Source: Streptomyces humi
Lineage (GTDB): Bacteria > Actinomycetota > Actinomycetes > Streptomycetales > Streptomycetaceae
Length of the DNA stretch: 64,000 bases
Direction: 5' to 3'
Assembly: GCF_001005085.2 (NCBI RefSeq)
Contig: NZ_LBMU02000046.1
Span: 1-64,000 of the forward strand
This document shows positions 43,388-52,590 of this stretch, in pieces; position 1 is the first letter of the stretch, and each line of letters begins with the position of its first letter. The notes under the pieces are model-generated. The model was not told the origin of the DNA. It saw only the letters and a program-made list of their open reading frames with translations, and made no database searches. The position numbers and the translations under genes were made by a program.

Positions 43388-44335
43388 CTACCAGTCGCGG
43401 GCGGCGCGCCGCAGGGCGTCCCGCACCCGGATCACGTCGTGGTTGGTCTCGGCGCCCGGCCGCTGCACGAGGAACAGGGTGTTCAGCGGCGGCTCCTGGG
43501 CCCTGTGGACGAGCGCGAGACGGCCGTCGTCCAGGTGGTCCTGGCACAGCGAGCGAGGCAGCACACTGACCCCGGCGCCCGCGCTGACCGCGGACAGCAC
43601 GGCGTACAGGTTGGGGACGGTGACCGCGGCACGGGCGTTGAGCGGCTTGCCGAAGACGGTGCGCCAGTAGCGGCGGACGATCGGCAGGTCCTCGGCGTAC
43701 GTCACCATGGGGACCGCGCGCAGCGCGGCGCACAGGTCGTCCGGTGCCTGGTGCCCCACGACCCGCCCGGCCCACGCGGGGCTCGCCACCAGCAGGTACT
43801 CCTCGTCGGCGAGCGGCACCGACTCCAGGGCACGGCCGCGCGGCCTGCGCGTCGTGATCACCAGGTCGTGCCGTCCGGTGCGCATCTCCTCCAGCAGCGG
43901 CTCGGGCAGTCCCTGGGCGACGCGCAGCTGAACCCCTTCGGCGACCAGCGGGACCAGCGAGGGCAGCACCCGCACGCACAGCAGCTCGGACGGGCCCGCC
44001 AGGTGCACGGGCGCCGCCACGGAACCGGTGTCCTCCAGCCCCGCGAGCGCGTCGAGCGGACCGGCGACCTGCCCGGCGAGCTCGTGCGCGTACGGCGTCG
44101 GTTCCACCCCGCGCGGCAGCCGGGTGAACAGGTCGCGTCCGTTCTGCTGCTCCAGGGCGCGGATCTGCGCGGTCACGGTCGGCTGGGACAGCGCGAGCCG
44201 CGGCGCCGCGGCGGTGAACGACCCGGAGCGGTACACGGCCAGGAACGTCCGCAGCAGGTTCAGGTCCGCGTGGGCCGGGAGCCGCTGCGCGCCGGTCGCC
44301 GGGGCCGGTGCCACGGCCGGCGTCTGGTTCTTCAT
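43388..44335 (-). CDS. LysR-family regulator 2
   Basis: The product has 315 residues from ATG 44333-44335 (MKNQTPAVAPAP). The HTH (LRTFLAVYRSGSFTAAAPRLALSQPTVTAQIRALE) lies at about 28-62, followed by a PBP2 effector domain ending RVRDALRRAARDW. It is divergent from the SRPBCC gene across a 143-nt gap with two palindromes and is probably its regulator; it may also regulate the MFS gene. Confidence 0.87.
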   Translation of the reverse strand: MKNQTPAVAPAPATGAQRLPAHADLNLLRTFLAVYRSGSFTAAAPRLALSQPTVTAQIRALEQQNGRDLFTRLPRGVEPTPYAHELAGQVAGPLDALAGLEDTGSVAAPVHLAGPSELLCVRVLPSLVPLVAEGVQLRVAQGLPEPLLEEMRTGRHDLVITTRRPRGRALESVPLADEEYLLVASPAWAGRVVGHQAPDDLCAALRAVPMVTYAEDLPIVRRYWRTVFGKPLNARAAVTVPNLYAVLSAVSAGAGVSVLPRSLCQDHLDDGRLALVHRAQEPPLNTLFLVQRPGAETNHDVIRVRDALRRAARDW

Positions 44336-44360
44336 ACGCCTCAGCGTATCGCCCTCGCCC

Positions 44361-44393
44361 ATCGGAGTTCCGATACCAGGGATCGGCGTCCCT
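44361..44393 (+). promoter_or_regulatory. Two palindromes in divergent LysR/SRPBCC gap
   Basis: ATCGGA-GT-TCCGAT (44361-44374) and AGGGA-N6-TCCCT (44378-44393) lie back to back, as expected for recognition and activation sites of a LysR regulator. Confidence 0.5.
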
Positions 44394-44478
44394 ATTGGTG
44401 AACGGATGGCGAGGCGGCCTACCGTCGTGGACGTCGCCACCTGGCGATCCCGCGTACAAGGAAGGAATCACCCCCCTC

Positions 44479-44991
44479 ATGACCACGCAGAACGCGATCA
44501 ACTGGCCCGAGAGGTACCTGCCCGGCACCGGCGACAACTTCGTCTCCAACGAGGTGATCGTGAAGGGTGTCACGGTGGCCCGGGTCTGGCAGCACCTGAC
44601 CGACACCTCCACCTGGGAGTCGTACTACGACAACGTCGCCGACATCTCCTTCCCGAACGGTGGCGGCCCCGAACTGAAGGAGGACGTCGTCTTCAGCTTC
44701 GGAACCTTCGGATTCCCGCCCCTCGACGCCCGCGTCGTCGAGTTCCGGGCACCGGCGCCCGGCACGCCCGGCCGGCTCTCCTGGACGGCCAGGCAGGACG
44801 GCACGCCGGAGGAGCGCCTCGACGTGCTGCACGCCTGGCTGGTGGAGGACCTGGACGGCGGGCGGGTCCGGATCCTCACTCAGGAGACCCAGATCGGACG
44901 GCCCGCCGCCGACCTGGCCAAGCAGGTGCCGAACCCGATGCTCAACGGCCACCAGGCCTGGCTCGACGGCCTCGTCTCCGCCGCCGCGTAG
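44479..44991 (+). CDS. SRPBCC (START-like) domain protein
   Basis: The product has 170 residues from ATG 44479; AAGGAA lies about 14 nt before. The helix-grip fold is recognisable from VSNEVIVKGVTVARVWQHLTDTSTWESYYDNVADISF to a C-terminal helix. Members bind hydrophobic ligands or act as cyclases/aromatases. No catalytic motif can be named. It is divergent from LysR 2 and convergent with aldehyde dehydrogenase 3. Confidence 0.78.
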   Translation: MTTQNAINWPERYLPGTGDNFVSNEVIVKGVTVARVWQHLTDTSTWESYYDNVADISFPNGGGPELKEDVVFSFGTFGFPPLDARVVEFRAPAPGTPGRLSWTARQDGTPEERLDVLHAWLVEDLDGGRVRILTQETQIGRPAADLAKQVPNPMLNGHQAWLDGLVSAAA

Positions 44992-45018
44992 CGGTACGTC
45001 CCAGCGCTGCCAGGGGCG

Positions 45019-46497
45019 TCAACCGGCGTTGATGACGAGGCACTTCACCTGGGTCCAGTCCTCCAGGTAGTCGGCGCCCATGGAGCGGCCGAAGCCGCTG
45101 TGCTTGTAGCCGCCGAAGGGGGCGCCGATCGCCCCGCCGGGCCCGCCGTCGCCGAGGGTGTTGACGGCGACCTGTCCGGCCTGCACGCGGCGGGCGAGGC
45201 GCACCGCCCGTCCGACGTCCCGCGTCCACACGGTCGCGGTCAGGCCGTAACGGGTGCCGTTGGCGATCGCGACGGCCTCCTCCTCGTCCTCGTAGGTGAG
45301 GACGGACAGCACGGGTCCGAAGATCTCCTCCTGGGCGATCCGCATCCCGGGGAGCACCCGGTCGAAGAGGGTCGGCGCCACGAAGTACCCGTCGTCGTAC
45401 CCCTCACCGGTCAGCCTGCCGCCGCCGACGACCACTTCGGCTCCCTCCTCGCGGCCGACGGCCAGGTAGTCCAGCACCCGCTTCTGCTGGCGCGCGTTGA
45501 TCAGCGGGCCCATGTCCACCGGCTGGTCCCACCGGCCCACCCGGACCGCGCGGAAGCTCTCGGCGAGTGCCTCGACCAGCCGGCCGTGCAGGGAGGAGTG
45601 CACCAGGACCCGTGAGCCGGCCGCGCACACCTGACCGCTGTTCATCACGATGCTGCGCACGATCGCCGGGACCGCCCTGGCGAGATCGGCGTCCGGCAGC
45701 ACGATCTGCGGTGACTTGCCGCCGAGTTCGAGCTGGAGGGGGATGAGGTTGCGGGCGCAGGCCTCCATCACGGCCGTACCCGTGGCGGGAGAGCCGGTGA
45801 AACTCATCTTGCGGATGCCGGGATGGGCGGGCAGGGCGGCTCCGGCCTCGGCGCCGTATCCGGTGACGACGTTGAGCACACCGGGCGGGATGCCCGCCTC
45901 CAGCGCGAGCCGGGCCAGGAACAGAGCGGTCAGCGGGGCGTCCTCGGCAGGCTTGAGGACGACCGTGTTGCCCGCGGCGATCGGGGCCGCCGTGTTGAAC
46001 ACCGTCATGGGTCCCGGAGCGTTCCACGGGATGATCGCGCCGACCACCCCGTACGGCTCGCGCAGCGTCAGGCCCAGCAGGTCGGGGGAGCGCGTGGGCA
46101 GGCTGTGGCCGAGCACCTTGTCGGCCTTGCCCGCGAGGTACGTCAGACGTGCGGCGACGGGGGACGGACCGACCGGGTGACCGACCTCCAGGGCCTCCAG
46201 CCGGTTGATCGTGTCGTCGTGCTCGCGCACCGACTCGGCCCAGCGGTACAGCAGTTCTCCCCGCACCGCCGGGTTGGTGTCGCGCCACGCGGGCAGCGCC
46301 GCCTCGGCGGCGCGTACGGCGTCGTCGATGTCCTCGGCGCTGCCGCGCGGAACGCGGGCGAGGACGGTGCCGGTGGCCGGGTCCACCACGTCGAGGGTGG
46401 ACCCGGAACGGGCGGAGACCCAGTCCCCGGCGATGAGATGGCTGCCGTCGGGAAGAAGGGCGGGGACGTCGAGGGGGGCGGGGACGGTGGTGGTCAT
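45019..46497 (-). CDS. NAD(P)-dependent aldehyde dehydrogenase, copy 3
   Basis: The product has 492 residues from ATG 46495-46497. The open frame continues upstream through repetitive DNA and is not a credible extension. Glu257 (LELGGKSPQIV) and Cys291 (NSGQVCAAGSR) are intact; the type resembles betaine/phenylacetaldehyde-class enzymes. Downstream of the oligopeptide-type transporter on the same strand, it may oxidise an aldehyde derived from the imported compound. A 244-nt repetitive gap separates it from the transporter genes. Confidence 0.87.
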   Translation of the reverse strand: MTTTVPAPLDVPALLPDGSHLIAGDWVSARSGSTLDVVDPATGTVLARVPRGSAEDIDDAVRAAEAALPAWRDTNPAVRGELLYRWAESVREHDDTINRLEALEVGHPVGPSPVAARLTYLAGKADKVLGHSLPTRSPDLLGLTLREPYGVVGAIIPWNAPGPMTVFNTAAPIAAGNTVVLKPAEDAPLTALFLARLALEAGIPPGVLNVVTGYGAEAGAALPAHPGIRKMSFTGSPATGTAVMEACARNLIPLQLELGGKSPQIVLPDADLARAVPAIVRSIVMNSGQVCAAGSRVLVHSSLHGRLVEALAESFRAVRVGRWDQPVDMGPLINARQQKRVLDYLAVGREEGAEVVVGGGRLTGEGYDDGYFVAPTLFDRVLPGMRIAQEEIFGPVLSVLTYEDEEEAVAIANGTRYGLTATVWTRDVGRAVRLARRVQAGQVAVNTLGDGGPGGAIGAPFGGYKHSGFGRSMGADYLEDWTQVKCLVINAG

Positions 46498-46539
46498 CGT
46501 GCTCCTCGTGCGCTGCGCGATGCGCGAGATCCGCTGCGC

Positions 46540-46700
46540 GATGTGTGATGTGGCGGGCGTGAGGTGGACGTGTGGGGCGGGGTGCGTGAGTTGGAGGGTG
46601 TGAGGTGGACGTGTGAGGCGGGGTGCGTGAGGTGGAGTGCGTGAGGTGGAGTGCGTGAGGTGGTCTGTGACGTGAGCTGCGTGATGTGTGATGCGGGACG
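46540..46700. repeat. GT-rich degenerate tandem repeats
   Basis: The gap between aldehyde dehydrogenase 3 and the ABC ATPase consists of TGCGTGAGGTGGA-type 14-bp units (three tandem near 46625-46665). They are nested in two copies of a roughly 50-bp block (GTGAGGTGGACGTGTGRGGCGGGGTGCGTGAG type). Strand asymmetry is extreme, with almost no A or C runs on the plus strand. No gene or terminator stem was recognised. Confidence 0.7.
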
Positions 46701-46741
46701 TGCCGTGAGGCGGCGAGGTCCGTCGGCGTATCTCGCGGTGG

Positions 46742-47761
46742 TCAGGCGGCGCCGGCCGGGGGCCGGCCGGGCCGGGCGGTGCCGGCCGCGATCTCCTCGC
46801 CGCGGTGGCAGGCGACGGCGACCGTGTCGTGTGCCACCAGATCGGGCTGGACGGACCAGCAGACCTCCTGCGCGAAGGCACAGCGCGGCGCGAAGGCACA
46901 GCCCACGCTGGTGCGCGCCGCAGCCGTGCCGACCGTGCCCGCCAGACGCCGTTCGGCCTGGCGGCGGCGCTGCGCCACCGGGTCGGGCACCGGTGCCGCG
47001 GCGAGCAGCGCGCGCGTGTACGGGTGCAGGGGGTGGTCCGCGACCTGTACCGCCGGACCGCGTTCCACGACCCGGCCGGCGTACAGGACGACGACGGTGT
47101 CGCTGAGGTAGCGCACCACGGCCAGGTCGTGCGAGATGAACAGGTAACTCAGGCCCCGGGCGCGCTTGAGCCGGGCCAGCAGGTTGAGGACCTGCGCCTG
47201 GACGGACAGGTCGAGCGCGCTGACCGCCTCGTCGCACACGACGAACTCCGGTTCCATCACCAGCGCGCGTGCGATGGCGATGCGCTGGCGCTGCCCGCCG
47301 GAGAACGCGGCCGGGTGGCGGTGCGCGGCACCGGGCGGCAGTCCGACGTCGTCCAGGGCCCGCAGGACGCGCTCCTGGATCTCGTCGGCGGGCAGCCGGA
47401 GGTTGTGACGCAGGGCCTCGGCGAGGGTGTCGCCCACGGTGTGAGCGGGATTCATGGAGCCGTACGGGTCCTGGAAGACCACCTGCATCCGGCGGGCCAG
47501 CAGACGTCGGTCGGCGCGGGTGCCGTGGGTGATGTCAGCGCCGTCGAACTCGATCCCGCCCCGGCTCGCCGGTACCAGGCCCAGCACCGCCGAGCCGATC
47601 GTCGACTTGCCCGAGCCGGACTCGCCGACCAGGCCGACGGTCTCGCCGCGGTCCACGGTGAGGTCCACACCGCGTACGGCGGTGACGTCACCGCCACGCA
47701 GCCGGGACCGGCGGTAGGTGACCTCCAGACCGTGCACCTGGAGCAGAGCCGAATCAGTCAT
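46742..47761 (-). CDS. Oligopeptide-type ABC transporter ATPase (OppF/DppF-like)
   Basis: The product has 339 residues. Walker A GESGSGKST (about 49-57), Q-loop QVVFQDPYGSMNP, signature FSGGQRQRIAIARAL, Walker B FVVCDEAVSALD and H-loop ISHDLAVV are all present. The C-terminal oligopeptide-transporter extension carries Cys-rich CAFAPRCAFAQEVCW, which can bind an Fe-S cluster in this family. It overlaps the fusion gene upstream by 8 nt. It forms, with the fused ATPase, the heterodimeric motor of the importer. Confidence 0.9.
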   Translation of the reverse strand: MTDSALLQVHGLEVTYRRSRLRGGDVTAVRGVDLTVDRGETVGLVGESGSGKSTIGSAVLGLVPASRGGIEFDGADITHGTRADRRLLARRMQVVFQDPYGSMNPAHTVGDTLAEALRHNLRLPADEIQERVLRALDDVGLPPGAAHRHPAAFSGGQRQRIAIARALVMEPEFVVCDEAVSALDLSVQAQVLNLLARLKRARGLSYLFISHDLAVVRYLSDTVVVLYAGRVVERGPAVQVADHPLHPYTRALLAAAPVPDPVAQRRRQAERRLAGTVGTAAARTSVGCAFAPRCAFAQEVCWSVQPDLVAHDTVAVACHRGEEIAAGTARPGRPPAGAA

Positions 47762-49745
47762 GGGCCGGTCCTCCGATCAGTTCGAGCGGGCGGATGCACC
47801 GGGTCGACCGTTCCAGCTCGGCCAGCTGCGAGATCACGACGGGTTTCGCCCGGCAGGCTTCACTGACCCGGGGACAGCGGTTCTGGAAGTGGCAGCCGAC
47901 GGGCCACTGGGGCGGGGGCGGTACGGCTCCCTCGACGGCGGGCAGCGGTTCGCCCGGTACCGCGTGGTGCGGGTCGGAGCGCAGCAGCCCCGCCGTGTAC
48001 GGGTGGGCCGGGGCGGTCACCAGGTCGGTGACCTCGGCCTCCTCGACGACCTCGCCGGCGTACATGACCACGGCCCGGTCGCACAGGTCCGCCAGCACGC
48101 CCCAGTCGTGGGTGATGAGGACGACCGAGGTGCCCGCCGACCGGAGTTCCCGCAACAGGTCGAGGATCTCGGCCTGGACGGTCACGTCGAGGGCGGTGGT
48201 CGGTTCGTCGGCGATCACCAGGGCCGGCTCGCCGGCCAGCGCGGCCGCGATGCCGACGCGCTGGGCCATGCCGCCCGACAACTGGTGCGGATAGCTGACC
48301 GCGATCCGCGCCGGATCCGGCAACCGCACCTTCGCGAACAGTTCCAGAGCCCGCTGCCGTGCCTCCTTGCGGGTGCAGCCGGTGTGCAGCCGGACGACCT
48401 CGGCGACCTGGGCCCCGGCGGTGAACGACGGGTCGAGACCGGAGACGGGGTCCTGGGAGATCCATCCGATCCGACGGCCGCGCACCCTGCGCAGCGTGGC
48501 CGCGTCCGCCCCGGCCAGGTCGGCCCCCTCGAAGAGGACGGAGCCGGAGGCGATCCTGCCGTCTGCGGGCAGCATGCCGAGGAGGGAGGTGGCGGTGATC
48601 GTCTTGCCGCAGCCGGTCTCTCCGACGATGCCGAGCACTTCGCCGGCCCGCAGGTCGAAGGACACGTCCCGGATGACGTCGGTGGGTGTGCCCTCGATGG
48701 GCAGGGAGACCGTCAGACCGCGCACCGACAGCAGGGCCTCGGTGTCGGGCTCCTCGAACACCCCCGCCGTGCCGGGGACTTGCCCGCGTACCGGCTGTGA
48801 CGCGGCTCCCCGGAGCCCGCCCCCGCGGCGGCGCGAGGGCGGCTTGCGGGCCGGGGCCGCGTACCGTTCGGCCAGGGTGTCGCGCAGGCCGTCGCTCAGC
48901 AGCCCCAGCGCCAGGACGAAGCTGGTGATCATGAAACCGGAGGGCACCAGGAGCCAGGGATCGGTGCCGATGTTCTTGGAGGCCTCGGCGATCATGCTGC
49001 CCCAGCTGGCCTCGGTGGTGCCCAGTCCGAGGAAGCCCAGCCCCGTCTCCAGCAGGACCGCGTAGGCGCCGTACACCGAGGCCTGGACGAGGACGACGCC
49101 GGTGACCCGGGGCAGGACGTGCCGTCGGATGATCACCCGGTCCCGGATTCCGCCGGCGACCGCCGCCCGGACGTACAGCTCCTCCTTCACGCCCAGGGTG
49201 GCCGAACGGACGACCCGGGCCAGCAGGGGTGCGCCGAGGAGGCCGTTCGCCGCCATCGCGGCGGACTCGTCGCCGGTGAAGACCGAGAGGACCACGAGCA
49301 GCACGATGATCACGGGCACGGCGGAGACCAGGTCGGCGGTCCTGAGGACGAGCCGGTCGAAGAAGCCTCCCCGGTAGCCGGCGACCATGCCCGCCGGGAC
49401 GCCGAGGAGCAGGTACGCGGCGAGGGTGATCACCACGCCCAGCAGCGTGACCTGCCCGCCGTGCAGCAGCCGGCTGAGCACGTCCCGGCCCAACTCCCCG
49501 GTGCCCAGCCAGTGCGCGCCGCTCGGGCCCTGAAGGGCGGCGGTCAGATCCTGCCCGTCGGGGGAGTAGGGGGCGAGCGGGCCGGCCGGCACGGTGACCA
49601 GGACGACGAGGAGGAGGTAACCGGCGGAGCCGGCCGCCGTCGGCTTGCGCAGCAGCCGGGCGACGAAACCGCGCCGGGCACTGTCGCGTCGCGGATGTGT
49701 CCGCGCGGTCCCGGACGCGGTCCGCCGGGCGGTAGGTGTCTTCAT
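47754..49745 (-). CDS. Fused ABC permease (DppC-like) and ATPase (DppD-like)
   Basis: The product has 663 residues from ATG 49743-49745. Residues about 1-300 are a DppC-type permease with about six helices and the EAA-like loop. Residues about 340-663 are an ABC ATPase with Walker A GETGCGKT, signature LSGGMAQRV, Walker B LVIADEPTTALD and the family C-terminus CHFQNRCPRVSEAC. An Arg/Pro-rich linker (about 300-340) joins them. This fusion replaces two usually separate genes. It has ATGA overlap with DppB and an 8-nt overlap with OppF. The topology keeps the ATPase cytoplasmic. Confidence 0.88.
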   Translation of the reverse strand: MKTPTARRTASGTARTHPRRDSARRGFVARLLRKPTAAGSAGYLLLVVLVTVPAGPLAPYSPDGQDLTAALQGPSGAHWLGTGELGRDVLSRLLHGGQVTLLGVVITLAAYLLLGVPAGMVAGYRGGFFDRLVLRTADLVSAVPVIIVLLVVLSVFTGDESAAMAANGLLGAPLLARVVRSATLGVKEELYVRAAVAGGIRDRVIIRRHVLPRVTGVVLVQASVYGAYAVLLETGLGFLGLGTTEASWGSMIAEASKNIGTDPWLLVPSGFMITSFVLALGLLSDGLRDTLAERYAAPARKPPSRRRGGGLRGAASQPVRGQVPGTAGVFEEPDTEALLSVRGLTVSLPIEGTPTDVIRDVSFDLRAGEVLGIVGETGCGKTITATSLLGMLPADGRIASGSVLFEGADLAGADAATLRRVRGRRIGWISQDPVSGLDPSFTAGAQVAEVVRLHTGCTRKEARQRALELFAKVRLPDPARIAVSYPHQLSGGMAQRVGIAAALAGEPALVIADEPTTALDVTVQAEILDLLRELRSAGTSVVLITHDWGVLADLCDRAVVMYAGEVVEEAEVTDLVTAPAHPYTAGLLRSDPHHAVPGEPLPAVEGAVPPPPQWPVGCHFQNRCPRVSEACRAKPVVISQLAELERSTRCIRPLELIGGPAHD

Positions 49746-50680
49746 GTCCGCACCTTCGGGTCGAGCATCGTGTACACCACTTCGATCAGCAGGTTGATCA
49801 GCGTCACGGTGACCGTGAAGACCAGGGCGACGCCCTGGACCATCGGGATGTCCTGGGTCTGTGCGGCGGTGACGGCGAGGCCGCCGAGGCCCGGCAGCAC
49901 GAACAGCGTCTCGGCGAGCACGGTGCCGCCGAACAGCGTCACCACCACCACGCCCAGCACGGTGACGATCGGGGCGGCCGCGTTGCGCAGCACATGCCGG
50001 AGGACCACCGACCGCTCGGGGACACCGCGGGCCCGCAGGACCCGCACGTAGTCCCGTCCGAGCTGGTCGAGCACACCGTCGCGGGTCTGCTTGGCCACCG
50101 GCGCGGTGGCCGGCACGCCCAGCGTCAGCACCGGCAGGACCAGCGATTCGAACCACTGCGTCGGGGAGTCCGTGAGCGGCACGTATCCCGAGACGGGGAA
50201 GACCGGCAGCCGTACGGCGAACGCGCTCATCAGGAGCAGTCCGAACCAGAAGTTCGGCACCGCGAGCCCGACCAGCGAGATGCCGTCCACGACCCGCCCG
50301 AGCAGGCCGCCCTTGAGCGCGCTGAGGACACCGAGGGCGACTCCGGCGACGGCGGCCACCAGGACGGCGCCGCCGATCAGGGAGAGGGTGACGCCCAGCC
50401 GGGAGGTGAGCTGGTCGCTCACCGGGACGCCGGAGGTGACCGAGTCGCCGAGGTCGCCGTGCAGGGCGGAGGCCAGCCAGTCCCAGTAGCGGACCGGCAG
50501 GGGGTGGTCGAGGCCGAGCTGGGCGTCAAGTGCCCTGACCTGGGCGGGACTCGCGTTCGCGCCGAGGATGGTGCGGCCGGGGTCACCCGGCACCAGGCTG
50601 GTCAGGACGAACGTCAGGACGGTGACCGCGAACACCACCGGGACGGCGCCGAGCAGCCAGCGGAAGAGGATCCGGTGCAT
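49742..50680 (-). CDS. ABC transporter permease (DppB-like)
   Basis: The product has 312 residues from ATG 50678-50680. The typical DppB/OppB start MHRILFRWLLGAVPVVFAVTVLTFVLTSLVPGDPG is present, with about six helices and the conserved GDLGDSVTSGVPVSDQL segment. It forms the transmembrane pore with the fused DppC half. It follows the binding-protein gene after an 80-nt gap containing a hairpin. Confidence 0.9.
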   Translation of the reverse strand: MHRILFRWLLGAVPVVFAVTVLTFVLTSLVPGDPGRTILGANASPAQVRALDAQLGLDHPLPVRYWDWLASALHGDLGDSVTSGVPVSDQLTSRLGVTLSLIGGAVLVAAVAGVALGVLSALKGGLLGRVVDGISLVGLAVPNFWFGLLLMSAFAVRLPVFPVSGYVPLTDSPTQWFESLVLPVLTLGVPATAPVAKQTRDGVLDQLGRDYVRVLRARGVPERSVVLRHVLRNAAAPIVTVLGVVVVTLFGGTVLAETLFVLPGLGGLAVTAAQTQDIPMVQGVALVFTVTVTLINLLIEVVYTMLDPKVRT

Positions 50681-50702
50681 CTCACCTCGCTCCTTTCTCG
50701 GA

Positions 50703-50738
50703 CCGGGCGGCCCCGTGGTCAGGCCGGGGGCCGCCCGG
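50703..50738 (-). terminator. Intra-operon hairpin between binding protein and permease
   Basis: CCGGGCGGCCCC (50703-50714) pairs with GGGGCCGCCCGG (50727-50738). It probably stabilises or partly terminates the message after the binding-protein gene, giving more binding protein than membrane components. Confidence 0.6.
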
Positions 50739-50760
50739 AGTTCTCACTGGGCGGGGGTTC

Positions 50761-52380
50761 TCACTTGGTGGCGTAGACGGCGAGCGGGCTCACGAACGGG
50801 GCGCCCGCGCTGACCTCGACCCCGCCGATGCCCGGCCGGACGTAGTAGTTGACCGGCGTGAACGCGACCGGGGCGAACCAGGCGTTCTTCACCAGGTACT
50901 CCTGCATCTGCCGGTCGAGGCCGGCGCGTTCGGCGGGGGCCGCCGCGGCCGCCTTGTCGAAGAGTCCGGTCAGTTCGGGGGTGCCGCTGCCGAAGCCGTT
51001 GAACACCTTGGAGCCCGGCATGAACAGGTCCAGGCCCTCCAGGTACATCGGCTCCTCGGTGAACCCGCCGGAGACCGCCGGGTACTTGTGGTTGGTCTGG
51101 TTCTCGACGAAGGAGGTGATGCTGGTGACAGCGGTCACCTTGACCTTGATGCCGATCTTCGTGAGCTGACCGGCGATCGCCTCGGCCATGGTGTCGAAGC
51201 CGACGAACGTGGCCGCGAGGACGGGCAGTTCGAAGCCGTCCGGGTAACCGGCGGCCTTGAGCAGCTGCTTGGCCTTGGTCGGGTTGTACGCGTAGTGGTC
51301 GGCGTACTCCTCGGAGTACCCGTCTCCGCCCTTGACGACGGTCTGCGCGGTCGGTGTCCCGGCGGAGCCGAGCAGGGCTCTGGTGACGGCGTCCCGGTCG
51401 ATGGCGTAGTTGATCGCCTGCCGGACCCGGACGTCACCGAGCGGCTCGGACACCTCGCCCGCGCGGTCGATGAGGCTCAGTCCCTGGAGGATGACCGGGA
51501 GGCCGACGGTGGACATCCCGGCGGCCTTGGCCGAGGCCGCGGAGGTGTAGTCGCCCTTGTAGACGTCGATCTGGCCGGTCTTCATGGCGTTGACCGCCGT
51601 CTGACCGTTCTGCACGATCCGAATGACGATCTTCTTGTAGTGCTGCTTGGACCTGTCGTAGTAGCCGGGGTTGGCCGTGTAGGTGTAATGGTCACCGGCC
51701 ACGCTGTCGGAGGGCTGGTAGATGTAGGGGCCGGCGCCCTGGCTGGTCCTGGTCGGTGTCAGGCTCGACGCGTCGGCCAGTCCCTTGGGGCTGATGATCT
51801 GTCCTATGCCGTACGACTGGGTCAGCAGGGTGGGCAGGATGGGGTCGGCCTTCGCCAGTCGGATCGTCAGGGTCAGGGGACCGGTGGCCGTGATGGTGGC
51901 GTCGGTCAGGTAGTGCGCCTGGTTGCCCTGGGCCTTCTTCGCGTACTCCAGCGACGCCTTCACCGCCTCGGCGGTCACCCCGGTGCCGTCGGCGAACCTG
52001 ACCCCTGGACGCAGGGTGACGGACAGCTCCTTGTTGCCCGTGCCGACGTACTTCCAGGATTCGGCCAGGGCCGGCTGCACGGTGCCCGCGGGGGAGAGGT
52101 AGAACAGCGACTCGTACGACAGCATCGTGAAGTCGACGAACCCGAGGTCGAGGCTGCCGGGGTCGAGGGTGGGCGGGGCCTGCTGCTCCGCGACGGTCAG
52201 GGTGCCGCCGGGCACCTCCTTGCCCGTGCTCTGGGCGCCCGCGGTGCCCTTGCCGCCGCCGCAGGCCGCCAGGGTGAGGGCGAGCGCGGCCGTCAGCGCC
52301 ACGAGGCCACCGCGGCGGGTGCGGGCGGCCCGGCGTGCTCTCGGGCCGGCCGGGCGGGAGGTGGAGTCGAGAGGGTGCAT
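50761..52380 (-). CDS. Extracellular solute-binding lipoprotein, family 5 (oligopeptide type)
   Basis: The product has 539 residues from ATG 52378-52380, preceded by AAGGAGA. Lipoprotein signal LTLAAC places Cys40. The family 5 SBP pattern is clear: GGTLTVAEQQAPPTLDPG, AESWKYVGTGNKELSVTLRPGVRFADGTGVTAEAVK, and DVRVRQAINYAIDRDAV. It captures the substrate outside the membrane for the downstream permeases. Family 5 proteins bind peptides, nickel, opines or sugars, and in catabolic clusters sometimes aromatic conjugates. The upstream region holds an unusual six-fold 20-bp repeat. Confidence 0.88.
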   Translation of the reverse strand: MHPLDSTSRPAGPRARRAARTRRGGLVALTAALALTLAACGGGKGTAGAQSTGKEVPGGTLTVAEQQAPPTLDPGSLDLGFVDFTMLSYESLFYLSPAGTVQPALAESWKYVGTGNKELSVTLRPGVRFADGTGVTAEAVKASLEYAKKAQGNQAHYLTDATITATGPLTLTIRLAKADPILPTLLTQSYGIGQIISPKGLADASSLTPTRTSQGAGPYIYQPSDSVAGDHYTYTANPGYYDRSKQHYKKIVIRIVQNGQTAVNAMKTGQIDVYKGDYTSAASAKAAGMSTVGLPVILQGLSLIDRAGEVSEPLGDVRVRQAINYAIDRDAVTRALLGSAGTPTAQTVVKGGDGYSEEYADHYAYNPTKAKQLLKAAGYPDGFELPVLAATFVGFDTMAEAIAGQLTKIGIKVKVTAVTSITSFVENQTNHKYPAVSGGFTEEPMYLEGLDLFMPGSKVFNGFGSGTPELTGLFDKAAAAAPAERAGLDRQMQEYLVKNAWFAPVAFTPVNYYVRPGIGGVEVSAGAPFVSPLAVYATK

Positions 52381-52468
52381 GTCTTCTCCTTGCGCCACGG
52401 GAGGTCCGCCACGGCGGCGGAGATACCGGAAGGCGGGCAGCTGAATGAGAGGAGGAACGGCTGAGGGG

Positions 52469-52589
52469 GATGAGGAACAGCCGTACGCGATGAGGCACAG
52501 CCGTACGCGCGATGAGCGACAGCCGTACGGATGAGGGACAGCCGTACGCGATGAGCGACAGCCGTATGCGATGAAGGACAGCGGTATGC
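52469..52589. repeat. Six tandem 20-bp units upstream of the ABC operon
   Basis: There are six units of consensus GATGAGSGACAGCCGTACGC, with lengths 20, 22, 19, 20, 20 and 20. They lie 89-209 nt before the binding-protein start, on the promoter side. Each contains a GCCGTACG/GCCGTATG core at near-constant helical phase, so this could be an array of binding sites. Copies decay towards the distal end. Confidence 0.8.
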
Positions 52590-52590
52590 G

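Noticed and set aside
44308..44478. 57-residue N-terminal extension of the SRPBCC protein
   Set aside because: It overlaps the LysR start and operator palindromes; ATG 44479 begins the conserved fold.
46498..46899. N-terminal extension of aldehyde dehydrogenase 3
   Set aside because: The frame stays open through the GT-rich repeats, but the translation is a His/Thr/Pro repeat; the family start is reproduced by the ATG at 46497.
52469..52589. CRISPR-like array
   Set aside because: Units are contiguous 20-bp tandem repeats without unique spacers and no cas gene is present.
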